A program made the position numbers and the translations under genes. Below, piece after piece: positions 25,260 through 34,496 of a stretch of 42,370 nucleotides of DNA (positions are counted from its first letter, which is position 1; every line of letters begins with the position of its first letter). A model generated the notes under the pieces. The model saw only the letters and a program-made list of their open reading frames with translations, did no database searches and had not been told where the DNA came from. The stretch covers positions 1-42,370 of the forward strand of contig CAIRTR010000151.1 in the NCBI GenBank assembly GCA_903881565.1, read 5' to 3'. The DNA comes from Oligoflexia bacterium. Lineage in GTDB: Bacteria > Bdellovibrionota > UBA1018.

Positions 25260-26839
25260 CAAATCCAGAAACTCAGGATGTATTGCCCGTGCCGCACGAG
25301 CTGCCCTCTCTGAGGGTGGTCGTCATGGGGCGCCCTAACGTCGGCAAAAGTACGTTATTCAATCGGTTGCTGGGCCGCAAACATGCACTGGTTCATGACG
25401 AACCCGGCGTCACGCGCGATCGTATCGAAAAAAATGCGGTGTGGTGGTCTCAGGGCGTGGAACTTCCGATTACGCTGGTGGATACCGGTGGCGTGGGCGG
25501 CGAGCGTTTTGCCGAGGAGATTCAGCGTCAAGTGGACATGGCGCTGGCCGAGGCGCACATTGCCATCTTGGTTTTTGACGGACAATCCGGCGTAACCGCC
25601 GCGGACGAGGTGCTTGTTCGCAAATTGCATTCATCAGGCGTTCAAAAGCGGATCCCGATTATCGCCGTGGTCAATAAAGTCGATGCACCCCAACACGAAG
25701 ATTCGGTGACCGACTTTCATCAATTTGGATTTGATTCGCTGATCGCCATTTCTGCCGAGCACAATCGCGGGGTTGAAGAACTCAAAGAAACCGTGGTGGA
25801 GATCACAGGTTTTGCAAGTGAGTGTGCCAAATGGTCTGAAAAGACCCAAAAGAAGGCCACACGAAGTGCCGCGGGCGCCCCTACGACCAAAAAAGAGATT
25901 CAACAAGAACGCGAAGAGATTCAAGAAGAGCGTGAAGAAGAACGGATGAAGGCCGACCGAATCCCCCGTATTGCGATCGTGGGACGCCCCAATGTCGGCA
26001 AAAGCACTTTGCTCAATGCCCTTTTAGGTCAAGAGCGCATGATCACCAGCAATATCGCAGGCACCACGGTCGATGCGGTGGATTCGGTGATTGAGATGGG
26101 TGGAAAACCCATGATTTTTGTCGATACGGCCGGGATCAGAAGAAAAAGCAAAACGGAGCAAGGCGTAGAAGTGCTCTCCGTTATCCGCGCCAAAAAGGCA
26201 CTTGAAGATGCGGATCTGGCCATTCTTCTTTTAGATGGTGAAACGGGCCTTACCGATCAGGACGAAAAAATCGGAGGCCTGATTGAAGAGGCCGGGTGCT
26301 CCGTCATCATTGCGATGAACAAGTGGGACACGCAATTGCGCAATCCTGAGTTCCCCCGAAATGTCGCAGCTGATGTGATTCGAGAAAAGATGGCGTTTCT
26401 CAAATACGCCCCTATTATTTTTGTGAGTGGCCTTCAGGGCAAGGGGTTTGAAGACTTGGGCGCGCTCATTGAGGACATTCTCAAACAACGCTCGCTTAAG
26501 ATTCCGACTCACGAATTCTCGGAGTTTATTCGCCATGAAACTGCGGTTTATAACCCGCAGAACGCCAAATTTTTCTTATGCCATCAGACCTCAAGGCATC
26601 CGCCCACTTTTGCATGTCATGCGAATAACCCTGACCACGTGAACTTCAGTATGCGTAGGCATCTGGTCAATGCCCTTCGGGAGCGATTTGGCTTCATGGG
26701 CAGCCCCGTGCGCCTGCTGGTGCTTGAAGGCAAGAATCGAAAAAGCGTGCCTCAAAAGAAGGTGCTGACTAATAATCAGAAGGTTGCGAAAGCCAAAGGC
26801 GACAGAGCTAAATCACCAGGTAAAAAGAAGATTCGCTGA
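25256..26839 (+). CDS. der: GTPase Der (EngA), ribosome assembly
   Basis: A 527-residue tandem GTPase needed for 50S maturation. First G domain: 'GRPNVGKSTLFNRLLGRKHA', 'DEPGVTRDRIEK', 'DTGG', 'NKVD'. Second G domain: 'GRPNVGKSTLLNALLGQERM', 'NIAGTTVDAVDSVI', 'DTAGIRRKSK', 'NKWD'. The KH-like C-terminal domain contains 'NPQNAKFFLCHQTSRHPPTF' and 'GSPVRLLVL'. The linker between the G domains is long and highly charged ('QQEREEIQEEREEERMKADR', residues about 220-240). The C-terminus adds a lysine-rich tail of about 35 residues, so the protein is longer than the usual 440-490. The start is the ATG that overlaps the era stop. The 3' end overlaps the convergent barrel protein gene by 27 bases. Confidence 0.97.
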   Translation: MTNPETQDVLPVPHELPSLRVVVMGRPNVGKSTLFNRLLGRKHALVHDEPGVTRDRIEKNAVWWSQGVELPITLVDTGGVGGERFAEEIQRQVDMALAEAHIAILVFDGQSGVTAADEVLVRKLHSSGVQKRIPIIAVVNKVDAPQHEDSVTDFHQFGFDSLIAISAEHNRGVEELKETVVEITGFASECAKWSEKTQKKATRSAAGAPTTKKEIQQEREEIQEEREEERMKADRIPRIAIVGRPNVGKSTLLNALLGQERMITSNIAGTTVDAVDSVIEMGGKPMIFVDTAGIRRKSKTEQGVEVLSVIRAKKALEDADLAILLLDGETGLTDQDEKIGGLIEEAGCSVIIAMNKWDTQLRNPEFPRNVAADVIREKMAFLKYAPIIFVSGLQGKGFEDLGALIEDILKQRSLKIPTHEFSEFIRHETAVYNPQNAKFFLCHQTSRHPPTFACHANNPDHVNFSMRRHLVNALRERFGFMGSPVRLLVLEGKNRKSVPQKKVLTNNQKVAKAKGDRAKSPGKKKIR

Positions 26840-27616
26840 GACGGTATATAATATCCCGGTGAGATCATCTATCCCATTGGAAGTCTGAAATGTGGTCGCG
26901 TGAGTGTCTTTGAAACTAACGAGATGGGCTTTGCCTTCAATCTCAAGATAGGTTTTGCGGGCTTTGAGCACGAACTCAAGGCCGCCGCCGGCACTCATTC
27001 CAAATCCGGAATCCGTGACAGAAGTCCCCTTAGAATAGGAGTTTTCGGCTTTTGAAAAGTTTCCGACCCCCACCAGCACATAGGGATTTGCGAAACTGAG
27101 GGCAGCCGAAAGATTCTTGGTATCAAAATAATATTTAAGATCCGCGCCGATATGAAAAAGGGGAACATCGACGTGGCCGCCTAGATCTTCAGTCGTCTCG
27201 TAATAATGGGTTACGGTGAAAATACCGATATCGATGGCAAAGTTAAAATCAAACCAGTAGTGGACTTTGAAGTCCAACATGGGAAACCCACCGTTCCACA
27301 AGAGACCGCGGTTGCCGGTGAGGCCTTCGACACCGAGGCCCAGGCTTACGCCAAAAAATCGGCCGAACTGCAAGAATTTGGTGTCCGCATCTTCATCAGC
27401 CTGCTCATTGAATTCGCCGTACTCAGTAAACGGCGTCGTGGCAAAATCGTCTTCTTCGGGCTGATAAACTTTAGCGCCCGCTTTGCCACCACCACCGGCC
27501 GCAGAGGGTTCAACAGCAAAAGCCGAGGAACTCAAAAGTGCACTTGAAGCAAGGACACTGAAGGCCAAGACGGTGAGGAAAATTTTTAGCTTAGAAATAA
27601 AAATGAATTCCCGCAT
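26813..27616 (-). CDS. Putative outer-membrane beta-barrel protein
   Basis: A 267-residue exported protein. The signal peptide is clear ('IFLTVLAFSVLASSALLSSSAFA'), followed by a Gly/Ala-rich linker 'AAGGGGKAGAKV'. The rest consists of alternating amphipathic strands typical of an 8-stranded porin-like barrel: 'FGVSLGLGVEG', 'MLDFKVHYWFDFNFAIDIGIF', 'FHIGADLKYYFD', 'PYVLVGVGNF', 'GMSAGGGLEFVLK'. It ends 'TVSANLLFTW', an aromatic last residue as usual for BAM substrates. The specific role is unknown. It follows a second barrel-like gene with a 26-base overlap, so the two form an operon, and it converges on der. Confidence 0.75.
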   Translation of the reverse strand: MREFIFISKLKIFLTVLAFSVLASSALLSSSAFAVEPSAAGGGGKAGAKVYQPEEDDFATTPFTEYGEFNEQADEDADTKFLQFGRFFGVSLGLGVEGLTGNRGLLWNGGFPMLDFKVHYWFDFNFAIDIGIFTVTHYYETTEDLGGHVDVPLFHIGADLKYYFDTKNLSAALSFANPYVLVGVGNFSKAENSYSKGTSVTDSGFGMSAGGGLEFVLKARKTYLEIEGKAHLVSFKDTHATTFQTSNGIDDLTGILYTVSANLLFTW

Positions 27617-28133
27617 CTAGAAAGCTCACGCCCAAGGTTCTAAGCGCGTAAGCGCCGCTCATGTTGTTAAACGTTCCACCCGTTTCGACGGCAAAGCCCA
27701 GGCTTTCGATCCCGGGGATAAAAAATTCTGCGCCAAAGCCTCCGAGCACTTCAATGCCCGAATGCGAATTGCCCGAAAGAACGCCAAAGCCCGTCATGAA
27801 GTAAAAATTGAGATTGGTTTCCAAAAAGATATTCTTGAAAACTTTGCCCGCCGCTACAGAATTTCCGGGCGAGCCGGTGAAGATTCCGACGATCGCCTCA
27901 ATGGCAAAATCGCGCGAAAGGCCATATTTAAGGCTCACCCCTGGATTGGATCGGTAATTGGGCGCATTGCCAAATTCGTTGTTATAGCCCAAGCCCAATC
28001 GGCCTTGAACCTCGCGCGCGTGCGCGGGTTGCGCAAAAGAGGTGAGCGAAAGGACAACTAAAATGACGCTAAGCGCCCTACTAAGCCCCCCCTTGAACAC
28101 CGCCTGCCATCTTAAGTGAAGAAGATCTTTCAT
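27591..28133 (-). CDS. Second putative outer-membrane beta-barrel protein
   Basis: A 180-residue protein with a signal peptide ('RALSVILVVLSLTSFAQPAHA', cleavage before REVQG). The mature part has alternating strands: 'GRLGLGYNNEFG', 'GVSLKYGLSRDFAIEAIVGIF', 'IFLETNLNFYFMTGFGVL', 'IEVLGGFGAEFF', 'LGFAVETGGTFNNM', and ends in 'LDAGIHFYF', a C-terminal aromatic as in outer-membrane barrels. The ATG at 28133 is used because the longer frame would put a charged, non-signal lead in front. It is divergent from the YfgM-like gene and shares a 65-base upstream region with it. Function is unknown. Confidence 0.75.
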   Translation of the reverse strand: MKDLLHLRWQAVFKGGLSRALSVILVVLSLTSFAQPAHAREVQGRLGLGYNNEFGNAPNYRSNPGVSLKYGLSRDFAIEAIVGIFTGSPGNSVAAGKVFKNIFLETNLNFYFMTGFGVLSGNSHSGIEVLGGFGAEFFIPGIESLGFAVETGGTFNNMSGAYALRTLGVSFLDAGIHFYF

Positions 28134-28163
28134 GTAATCTAAGGTTAACCGCACCCTTTCTTT

Positions 28164-28192
28164 TTGACAACCCCCGAAGACTCCTCTAAATC
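28164..28192 (+). promoter_or_regulatory. Candidate promoter of the YfgM-like/bamB operon, possibly leaderless
   Basis: A perfect TTGACA (28164-28169) with a 17-base spacer to TAAATC (28187-28192), a weak -10. A start site seven bases further would fall on the A of the ATG at 28199, and no ribosome binding site precedes that ATG, so the mRNA could be leaderless. This is inferred from spacing. Confidence 0.35.
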
Positions 28193-28198
28193 TTTGAT

Positions 28199-28999
28199 AT
28201 GTCACTTACTGGAAACAATACGCAAACAGGTGAAGTTCAGTCTCCCAACGTTCCCGCCAATCAGGGCTTCATGGCCTCGATCTATGGTTTTTTTGACGGA
28301 ATCGCAAAACATACTAAGGGCGTAGCCCTCTTGGTTGCTGCGATGGTCGTCATCGGCGTGGCCATTGCCTTCGTCATGAATCAACGCGATGAACAGGCTG
28401 TATCAGGGAGAAACGCTCTCTATTCGGCTCATAAATCGATTGAAACAGGGATCAAAACCATGGCAGAGGCCGCGGCGCCAGCCGCCCCCCAACCTGCGGG
28501 ATCTTCCGTACCTAAAGCAGGTCCAGATCTGAATGCCTGGATGTTTAAAAAGTTTGATGTGGATGCAAAACTGGCTCCCGGCGTAAAAATGCTTGGGGAC
28601 GTTTCGACAAAGTTCAAGGGAACGCGGCCTGGATTTGAAGCAGAACTTGAGCTCGGTAATCTTTATTTCAATCATGGCGAGCCTTTGAAGGCCGTCCCAT
28701 GGTTCGAAAAAGCAGCCCTGGGCGCTCCAAGCATTTTTGAGCGTGCATTGGCTTATTCCTCGCAGGGTTATGCGTTGGAAAATGCGGAAAAGTATGGTGA
28801 CGCGGCGCAAGTCTATGAGAAGGCGCTCAATCTGGGTGAAGAAACACTTAAAGGGGATTTGCTCTTGGCGATGGCTCGTAGTTATGAGGGAGCTAAAGAA
28901 TTCGTTAAAGCGAAAGGTGTATATGATCGCATCATCAAGGATTTACCAAGCACCGAAGCCGCCAAGTCGGCAGAAAACTTCAAGTCCCAAATTGAGTAG
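28199..28999 (+). CDS. YfgM-like membrane-anchored TPR protein
   Basis: A 266-residue protein with an N-terminal cytoplasmic segment, one transmembrane helix ('GVALLVAAMVVIGVAIAFVM', about 41-60), a disordered Ala/Pro-rich linker ('AEAAAPAAPQPAGSS') and a C-terminal TPR-like helical domain ('AELELGNLYFNHGEPLKAVP', 'RALAYSSQGYALENAEKYGD', 'LLLAMARSYEGAKEFVKAK'). This layout, together with the position after der and before bamB, matches YfgM, an ancillary subunit of the SecYEG translocon and periplasmic chaperone network. In E. coli the order is yfgM-bamB-der, so the association is conserved though rearranged. No ribosome binding site is seen at the ATG. Confidence 0.8.
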   Translation: MSLTGNNTQTGEVQSPNVPANQGFMASIYGFFDGIAKHTKGVALLVAAMVVIGVAIAFVMNQRDEQAVSGRNALYSAHKSIETGIKTMAEAAAPAAPQPAGSSVPKAGPDLNAWMFKKFDVDAKLAPGVKMLGDVSTKFKGTRPGFEAELELGNLYFNHGEPLKAVPWFEKAALGAPSIFERALAYSSQGYALENAEKYGDAAQVYEKALNLGEETLKGDLLLAMARSYEGAKEFVKAKGVYDRIIKDLPSTEAAKSAENFKSQIE

Positions 29000-29012
29000 G
29001 CACTTGAATCAT

Positions 29013-30215
29013 ATGAAAGTCAGTTTCCAGCTTCTGAGTTTGTTGAGTTTAGCCCTCGCGTTCACCAGCTGCACGGGGCGAAACATTCACTCTGATTTGA
29101 CGGACGACTCCAAGGTTCTCGTGCGCAAATGGACGCTGAGCACCCATGGGGCGTTTGAAGCAGGGGATCATGGAACGGAATATTCAAATCCCGTCATGAT
29201 CGAAAACACGCTCATTTTTGGAAACCGAAGCGTCGGAGTCATCGCACTTTATCCCACTCTGAATCAACAACGGTGGACGCTTCCCATTCCGGGCGGGGTG
29301 GTGAGTGAACTGGCCGTTGAAAAAGGTTTCGTTTATTTTGGCGGTGGCGATGGGTTTCTCTATTGCGTCAATGCTGAAAACGGCCGGGTTAACTGGCGCT
29401 ATGAACTACGCAACCCCGTTATTTCGCGTCCGACCTTGGATGGCGGAAGAGTCTTTGTCACGACCTCGGACGATACCGTTTTTGCATTTGATGCAGGCAC
29501 CGGCAAATGGCTCTGGCATTATCGCAGACGCTCATCTCCCGCCGCCACCATTCACGGAGCTTCGGCACCCTTGGTGGATGGGGGAGAGGTGTTGGCAGGT
29601 TTGAGTGATGGCTTCTTGGTCGCCCTTGCCGTCAACGATGGCAAACTCAAATGGGAACGCAAACTTCATCACGGCTTGAAATTCACGGACGTCGATGCCT
29701 CACCGGTTCTTGAGAGCGGGACGCTGTATGTGCCAAGTTATGACGGATCATTGTACGCGCTGAAGCGCCAAGGTGGCGAGATTCTTTGGCGCTATGATTC
29801 AGGTGGCAGCAAAGATGTGGTCATTGAAGGGGCTCGAATATTTTTGCCTTCGAGTGACGGGAGCATTTACGCGCTTCAAAAAGACAACGCGAAGGTCTTG
29901 TGGAAATTTGAGTTGGATCACGGCACGCCTACGCGCCTGACTGTGACCGATAAATACATTATTGTCGGCTCCAGTTTTCAGTATCTCTATGTGATCGACA
30001 AGGCCACGGGTAAAGGGCTTTATCGCTACAATGCGGGATATAACAGTGGATTTGCGGGATCTCCCTATTTTGATCCTCAATCGGGACGCGTGTACTTCTT
30101 ATCGGGTGCGGGCAATCTCTTCGCGTTTGCGCTTCGTAAGCCTGCGCGAAAAGTCATGCCGCATGGACAGACCGATCCTTATATTTTCTCAGAGCCCTTT
30201 AAGTACGGACTCTAG
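29013..30215 (+). CDS. bamB: Outer-membrane assembly lipoprotein BamB (PQQ-repeat propeller)
   Basis: A 400-residue lipoprotein with a signal peptide ending in the lipobox-like 'FTSC' (Cys about residue 19). The mature part is a beta-propeller with repeats of the PQQ type: 'FVYFGGGDGFLYCVNAENGR', 'FVTTSDDTVFAFDAGTGKWL', 'VLAGLSDGFLVALAVNDGKL', 'LYVPSYDGSLYALKRQGGEI', 'IFLPSSDGSIYALQKDNAKV'. This matches BamB, the BAM complex subunit that helps deliver outer-membrane proteins. The ATG at 29013 is chosen because it starts the signal peptide; the open frame extends much further upstream inside the YfgM-like gene. It is 13 bases downstream of that gene, and its stop nearly touches the convergent gene. 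Confidence 0.88.
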   Translation: MKVSFQLLSLLSLALAFTSCTGRNIHSDLTDDSKVLVRKWTLSTHGAFEAGDHGTEYSNPVMIENTLIFGNRSVGVIALYPTLNQQRWTLPIPGGVVSELAVEKGFVYFGGGDGFLYCVNAENGRVNWRYELRNPVISRPTLDGGRVFVTTSDDTVFAFDAGTGKWLWHYRRRSSPAATIHGASAPLVDGGEVLAGLSDGFLVALAVNDGKLKWERKLHHGLKFTDVDASPVLESGTLYVPSYDGSLYALKRQGGEILWRYDSGGSKDVVIEGARIFLPSSDGSIYALQKDNAKVLWKFELDHGTPTRLTVTDKYIIVGSSFQYLYVIDKATGKGLYRYNAGYNSGFAGSPYFDPQSGRVYFLSGAGNLFAFALRKPARKVMPHGQTDPYIFSEPFKYGL

Positions 30216-30217
30216 AA

Positions 30218-30772
30218 TTATTTTTTAAGTTCTGTTGAGGGAGAGGCGGCTGAAGCCGGTTGTCGCTCACTTGCGCCGCTGGTTCCAGGAACCTGTGGTT
30301 TTTTTGCGACGTATACCATTGGAGTCGTCTTGATTGTCAGTTGAACTCCGGTCTCAAGAAGCACAAGCTCCAGCTTGTGAATCTGATCTTCGTTTTTCTT
30401 CACCTTCTCGCGTTGAGTTTTATAAGCCTTGTAGGCTTCACGCTCACTTCGCGAGGGGAAAGCGACCTGCGCTTTAGGATCTTTGAGCCAAGTGTCAAAA
30501 GCCGCCGCACAGCTAAAGCTCTTTGCGACATTTTTGCAGCCTTTGGTATCCTCGAAGGTCTTGAGCTGGGCCACTGATTCTTCGTAAGTTTTTTTGACCG
30601 CAGGCAAATGGATATCTCGTAGATCCAGGGCAAAATAGCCCAGGTCTTCGCCACTCATCAGTTTAAGCTCGTCGGGTGTGCGATACACCGAATCGGTAGC
30701 GAGCGTGAGCGGACTTGCGAGCCCTGTGAGAGCCAGGCAGATGCCGGAGATCCACAAAACAAGGGGTTTCAT
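30218..30772 (-). CDS. Secreted protein of unknown function
   Basis: Unrecognised, 184 residues. A signal peptide ('LWISGICLALTGLASPLTLA') is followed by a helical, charged mature part with 'LPAVKKTYEESVAQLKTFED' and a predicted coiled-coil-like stretch 'KAYKTQREKVKKNEDQIHKL'. A cysteine pair (CKN and SCAAAF, about residues 80-90) could form a disulfide. The C-terminus is low-complexity Ser/Ala/Pro. Likely periplasmic. Its stop lies two bases from the bamB stop, tail to tail. Confidence 0.75.
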   Translation of the reverse strand: MKPLVLWISGICLALTGLASPLTLATDSVYRTPDELKLMSGEDLGYFALDLRDIHLPAVKKTYEESVAQLKTFEDTKGCKNVAKSFSCAAAFDTWLKDPKAQVAFPSRSEREAYKAYKTQREKVKKNEDQIHKLELVLLETGVQLTIKTTPMVYVAKKPQVPGTSGASERQPASAASPSTELKK

Positions 30773-30882
30773 GCAAGACCTATCGGCAGGTGCGCGTTAA
30801 TAGTTGAGTAACTTAATAATGTATTATGGACAGGGATTTAGTGTGGCACAAATCCTAAGAAACCTGCTAGGTTAGGAACACT

Positions 30883-31893
30883 TTGAGCGCTAAAGGTTTC
30901 TTCTTTGAATTGACTCCAGAACGGGTTTTAGACGCGGTTGAAGCCTCAGGGCTTCGCTGCACGGGGCGCTGTATGGCGCTTAACAGTTTTGAGAACCGGG
31001 TTTATGACGTCGAGCTTGAGAGCCAAGACGAAGGGGTAGCGCAGAATTCCACTCAAAATCGACGGGTGATTAAGTTCTATCGCCCTGGACGTTGGAGCAA
31101 AGATCAAATTCTAGAGGAGCATCAGTTCCTCGGGGACCTGGCTCAAGATGAAATCCCGGTCATTGCCCCCTTGCCGTTTCCCGATGGCGGCACCTTAAAT
31201 GAAACGCCGGGTGATGCGATCTACACCGTGATTTTCCCGAAAGTCGGCGGACGATCCCCCAGTGAATTAACGGTTGAGCAGTTTCGTCGAATTGGCCGAT
31301 TGTTGGGCCGAATTCATAACGTCGGCGCCAAGCGCACGGCTGTTCATCGCTTGTCGCTCACGCCCGAAACGTATGGGTTGGGAAACCTCGAGTTTCTCTT
31401 AAAGGGCGGCTGGGTAGCCCTTGAATTTGAAAGAAGATATAAAACTGTCGTCACCGAAATCTGCGAAGCCCTCACGCCTGAATTCAAAAAGTTCCCCGAG
31501 ATTCGAATTCATGGGGATTGCCATCGCGGCAATTTGCTATGGAACGAACAAGGTCCGTTCTTTTTTGATTTTGATGATTTTGTGCGAGGCCCCGCCGTGC
31601 AAGACATGTGGCTTTTGCTCCCAGGCCGGGTAGGGGAGTACCCACTAGAGGTCGAAGCGATGGTTGAGGGGTATCGCGAAATGCGTGAATTTGATTCACG
31701 ATCTTTATCGCTCATCGAAGGATTAAGGGCGCTGCGCTACATTCATTATACGGCTTGGATCGCCCGTAGATGGGAAGATCCGGCTTTTCCGTTGGCGTTC
31801 CCTCATTTTAATACCTATCGGTATTGGGAAGAAGCGACGACGGATCTTGAAGAGCAGTTGGGTAGGATTCGCCGTCAAATAACTGCCACTTAA
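30883..31893 (+). CDS. srkA: Stress response kinase A (SrkA/YihE family)
   Basis: A 336-residue serine/threonine kinase of the aminoglycoside phosphotransferase-like fold. 'ALNSFENRVYDVEL' near residue 33 is the YihE opening, 'RVIKFYRPGRWSKDQILEEH' carries the ATP-binding Lys, the catalytic loop is 'IRIHGDCHRGNLLW' and the metal Asp is in 'FFFDFDDFVRGPAVQDMWLL'. SrkA protects E. coli cells from stress-induced death and counters MazF-type killing; a mazF gene is about 4.5 kb downstream, though any link is speculative. The start is a TTG at 30883 with AGGA five bases upstream; the next ATG would remove the first conserved segment. Confidence 0.92.
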   Translation: MSAKGFFFELTPERVLDAVEASGLRCTGRCMALNSFENRVYDVELESQDEGVAQNSTQNRRVIKFYRPGRWSKDQILEEHQFLGDLAQDEIPVIAPLPFPDGGTLNETPGDAIYTVIFPKVGGRSPSELTVEQFRRIGRLLGRIHNVGAKRTAVHRLSLTPETYGLGNLEFLLKGGWVALEFERRYKTVVTEICEALTPEFKKFPEIRIHGDCHRGNLLWNEQGPFFFDFDDFVRGPAVQDMWLLLPGRVGEYPLEVEAMVEGYREMREFDSRSLSLIEGLRALRYIHYTAWIARRWEDPAFPLAFPHFNTYRYWEEATTDLEEQLGRIRRQITAT

Positions 31894-31925
31894 GTTTTTC
31901 CAGGGAACCGCCGAAAAATAGGGTG

Positions 31926-34070
31926 ATGAACTTTGCCATTGAAGAGCAATGCCTTATTCGCGCAAAACACCTCTCACGCGTTAGCCTAATCGCTGCGTTG
32001 GGACTAAGTGTGTTCGCCCTCGCCGGATGGCGGTTTGGCTTTTCATTAGAAGCGATGATTTCATCTCAATGGCTTTCGATGAAGGCCAATGCGGCCATCG
32101 GGACTTTGCTTTTGGGATGCGCACTGCTGTTTGAGGTTTTCCCACCCCGACCCTCTCGAAACGAAATGTTTCTTCATTGGGGACAAAAGGTTGCGCCGTT
32201 TTTTTCGATCATAGCCGTACTCATCGGACTCAGCGCTTTAGTTGAGCACGTTTTCAACATCGAATTAAATTTTAATGAGTGGGTATTTAAAGATTATGAG
32301 GATCTTCCGGGGGGCGCGCCTCCTGGTCAAATGGCGCTGGCGATGGCCCTGAATCTGGTGTTACTTGGTTTGGCTCGATTAGCGATCAACAAAAAAGTTA
32401 TGGGCAGGCTCATTGTTTCGGAGGCGCTGACCCTTTTAAGCATATTTGCCACGCTCCCTAGTTTAATCGCCTATCTCTATGGCAGCGCTCGTCCCAGTGA
32501 AGAAGTGTTGTATATCCCGATTTCATTCTTCGCCTCCTTGGTCTCACTCAGTCTCGGCCTCACGCTCCTCTTCATTCGACCCACGCGTGGAGTGATGAAC
32601 ACGCTGACCTGTGGAAAAACCGGAGGACTTCTTTTTCGCCAAATGATGCCCTGGGGAATAGGCGCTTTTTTCGGATTCGGACTGGTGCGGATCGTGACCT
32701 ACAAGCTTGCGATTATTGATGTCGGTTTTGGTATTTCGAACCTCGTGGCCTCGGGAATGATGATCTTGACCGTGACTTTGTGGTATTGCGCACGCCTTGT
32801 GAATCGCATCGATGACGAGAGATTGGCCGCAGAGAAGCGCGTTTCGGAGGATGAAGCAAAGGTCAAAGCCGCCGAGAATCAAGCGGTGGTGCAGCTGCTG
32901 CGAGAAACCGCTGCCGTTGAAGCCTCGAATTTAAAGACAGAATTTTTGATCACGATGTCTCACGAGATTCGCACGCCACTCAATGGCGTGCTCGGGCTAA
33001 CCGGTTTGCTCTTGGATACGAAGTTAGATGATGAACAATCAAAACTAGCCAATGCGGTCAAAGTCTCCGCAGATCACTTGCTCACACTTTTAAATGACGT
33101 TTTGGATTTTTCCAAGATCGAAGCCGGCAAGCTGCACCTCGAAGAGTTAACCTTTGATTTGCTCCAGCTCACGCATGAAACGAAGAACATGCTCAAGTTT
33201 GCAGCCGCGCAAAAAGGGGTAGGGCTATTCATTGACGTTTTCGCTGAAACTCCTTCAACGCTCATAGGGGACCCGGGGCGTTTGCGCCAGGTTTTGACAA
33301 ACCTCATCGGAAACGCCATTAAGTTTACCGCGCAGGGGAGTGTCAGCCTCCGAGTTCGCGCGCTCTCCCAAGGCGATCAAACCGCGCAGCTCTTTTTTGA
33401 GATTCAAGATACGGGAATTGGGATTTCACATTCTGGTATCAAAAAACTCTTTCAAGCCTTCTCCCAAACTGATTCTTCAACCACGCGCAAATATGGGGGC
33501 ACGGGACTCGGCCTTTCGATCTCCAAACAGCTCGTAAAAATGATGAACGGCGAGATCGGCGTTTCAAGTCAAGAAGGGCAGGGCTCCACTTTTTGGTTTA
33601 CCATGGAGTTCAAGAAGGACCTCACCCCCGCCCACGCACAAAAGCCAGAAGAGCAGGGGAGTCCCCTCCCCCAATTGACGGGCCGGATTTTGGTTGTCGA
33701 AGACAATCCGATTAATCAAAAAGTCGCGCTGGCCATGCTCACAAAACTGGGTTTCAGGGCCGATGCCGTCGGCAATGGCAATGAAGCGCTCGCAGCCCTT
33801 CACACCCTGCCCTATGATTTGGTGCTCATGGATTGCTTGATGCCCGAGATGGATGGCTATGAAGCCACTCGTGAAATTCGCAGAAGCTTGCGCCCCGATA
33901 TTCGAGATCTCCCCGTCATTGCGCTGACTGCAAATGCGGTTAAGGGCGACGACCAGAAGTGCTTTGACGCCGGGATGGACGATTACCTCACCAAGCCCAT
34001 CAAACGAGACCTTTTAGCTGTGACCATCGTGAAGTGGCTTAGAAAAGGATCGTCTTCAAAAGCCGCTTAA
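31926..34070 (+). CDS. Hybrid histidine kinase with eight-helix membrane sensor
   Basis: A 714-residue membrane sensor kinase. Residues 1-295 hold about eight hydrophobic helices (near 20-37, 55-72, 90-108, 136-153, 163-186, 196-217, 240-258, 268-291), a sensor module seen in many bacterial kinases but without a known ligand. A coiled-coil linker leads to HisKA with H346 in '[12 protein letters not shown]', HATPase ('NLIGNAIKF', 'QDTGIGI', '[13 protein letters not shown]', about 445-565), and a C-terminal REC domain with D636 in '[13 protein letters not shown]', '[12 protein letters not shown]' and the lysine of 'LTKPIKR'. All catalytic residues are intact, so it can autophosphorylate and pass phosphate to its own REC. 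The start is ATG 31926, or GTG 31923. No output domain is encoded nearby. Confidence 0.92.
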   Translation: MNFAIEEQCLIRAKHLSRVSLIAALGLSVFALAGWRFGFSLEAMISSQWLSMKANAAIGTLLLGCALLFEVFPPRPSRNEMFLHWGQKVAPFFSIIAVLIGLSALVEHVFNIELNFNEWVFKDYEDLPGGAPPGQMALAMALNLVLLGLARLAINKKVMGRLIVSEALTLLSIFATLPSLIAYLYGSARPSEEVLYIPISFFASLVSLSLGLTLLFIRPTRGVMNTLTCGKTGGLLFRQMMPWGIGAFFGFGLVRIVTYKLAIIDVGFGISNLVASGMMILTVTLWYCARLVNRIDDERLAAEKRVSEDEAKVKAAENQAVVQLLRETAAVEASNLKTEFLITMSHEIRTPLNGVLGLTGLLLDTKLDDEQSKLANAVKVSADHLLTLLNDVLDFSKIEAGKLHLEELTFDLLQLTHETKNMLKFAAAQKGVGLFIDVFAETPSTLIGDPGRLRQVLTNLIGNAIKFTAQGSVSLRVRALSQGDQTAQLFFEIQDTGIGISHSGIKKLFQAFSQTDSSTTRKYGGTGLGLSISKQLVKMMNGEIGVSSQEGQGSTFWFTMEFKKDLTPAHAQKPEEQGSPLPQLTGRILVVEDNPINQKVALAMLTKLGFRADAVGNGNEALAALHTLPYDLVLMDCLMPEMDGYEATREIRRSLRPDIRDLPVIALTANAVKGDDQKCFDAGMDDYLTKPIKRDLLAVTIVKWLRKGSSSKAA

Positions 34071-34084
34071 GCCAAACTGCTTAA
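34067..34084. terminator. Weak hairpin after the hybrid kinase gene
   Basis: TTAAGC-N6-GCTTAA, a perfect 6-base stem starting at the kinase stop codon. The following bases TTCTCCC are not a proper T-run, so termination is uncertain. Confidence 0.3.
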
Positions 34085-34091
34085 TTCTCCC

Positions 34092-34120
34092 TTGACGCGA
34101 CGTTTGGGTTCGCCTATAAC
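34092..34120 (+). promoter_or_regulatory. Strong sigma70 promoter for the small secreted protein gene
   Basis: TTGACG (34092-34097) and TATAAC (34115-34120) with a 17-base spacer. This is the best consensus match I see in the window, 30 bases before the ATG at 34150, whose leader contains GTAGGGGG. Confidence 0.7.
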
Positions 34121-34149
34121 GCAATCCATCACGAAGTAGGGGGTTTAAA

Positions 34150-34473
34150 ATGAAATTTAGTTCATTGGTTTTTTTATTGGGTTTTGTTTTTGCGGCGCAG
34201 TTTGCTCAAGCCGCGCAAGTCAACACAGGCCGAGGCTCATATGAGATCTTGTCTGCTGAAGTCGTCAGCGCAGGCGCCAGCTGCTATCTGGTAGCGGTTG
34301 GCTTTGAGTCGCGTACGCCCTTAAGGGATTGTTTCAGCATTGGTTGTTTCTTTGATCCTGAAGAGGCTGATCAAATGGCGGCTCAGCTTAGGCAGTCCAA
34401 TGAGCTGGTCTTGACTGTGAAGTACGCCCATGACTGCAAAGTAAACTATCAGAATGATTGGGAAATAGAGTAG
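34150..34473 (+). CDS. Small secreted protein, cysteine-containing
   Basis: A 107-residue protein with a signal peptide ('SSLVFLLGFVFAAQFAQA', cleavage near AQA-AQV). The mature part of about 86 residues is compact, with cysteines in 'GASCYLVAVGF', 'LRDCFSIGCFFDP' and 'YAHDCKVNY', enough for two disulfides. It has the look of a small periplasmic or secreted beta protein. I do not recognise a family. It has its own promoter with near-consensus boxes, suggesting appreciable expression. Confidence 0.7.
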   Translation: MKFSSLVFLLGFVFAAQFAQAAQVNTGRGSYEILSAEVVSAGASCYLVAVGFESRTPLRDCFSIGCFFDPEEADQMAAQLRQSNELVLTVKYAHDCKVNYQNDWEIE

Positions 34474-34496
34474 GATTTCTTTTGATTGCGCCTTAA

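Noticed and set aside
28737-29012. N-terminal extension of BamB by about 92 residues
   Set aside because: It reads the YfgM-like gene in another frame (Arg/Lys-rich nonsense) and would remove the lipoprotein signal at the N-terminus.
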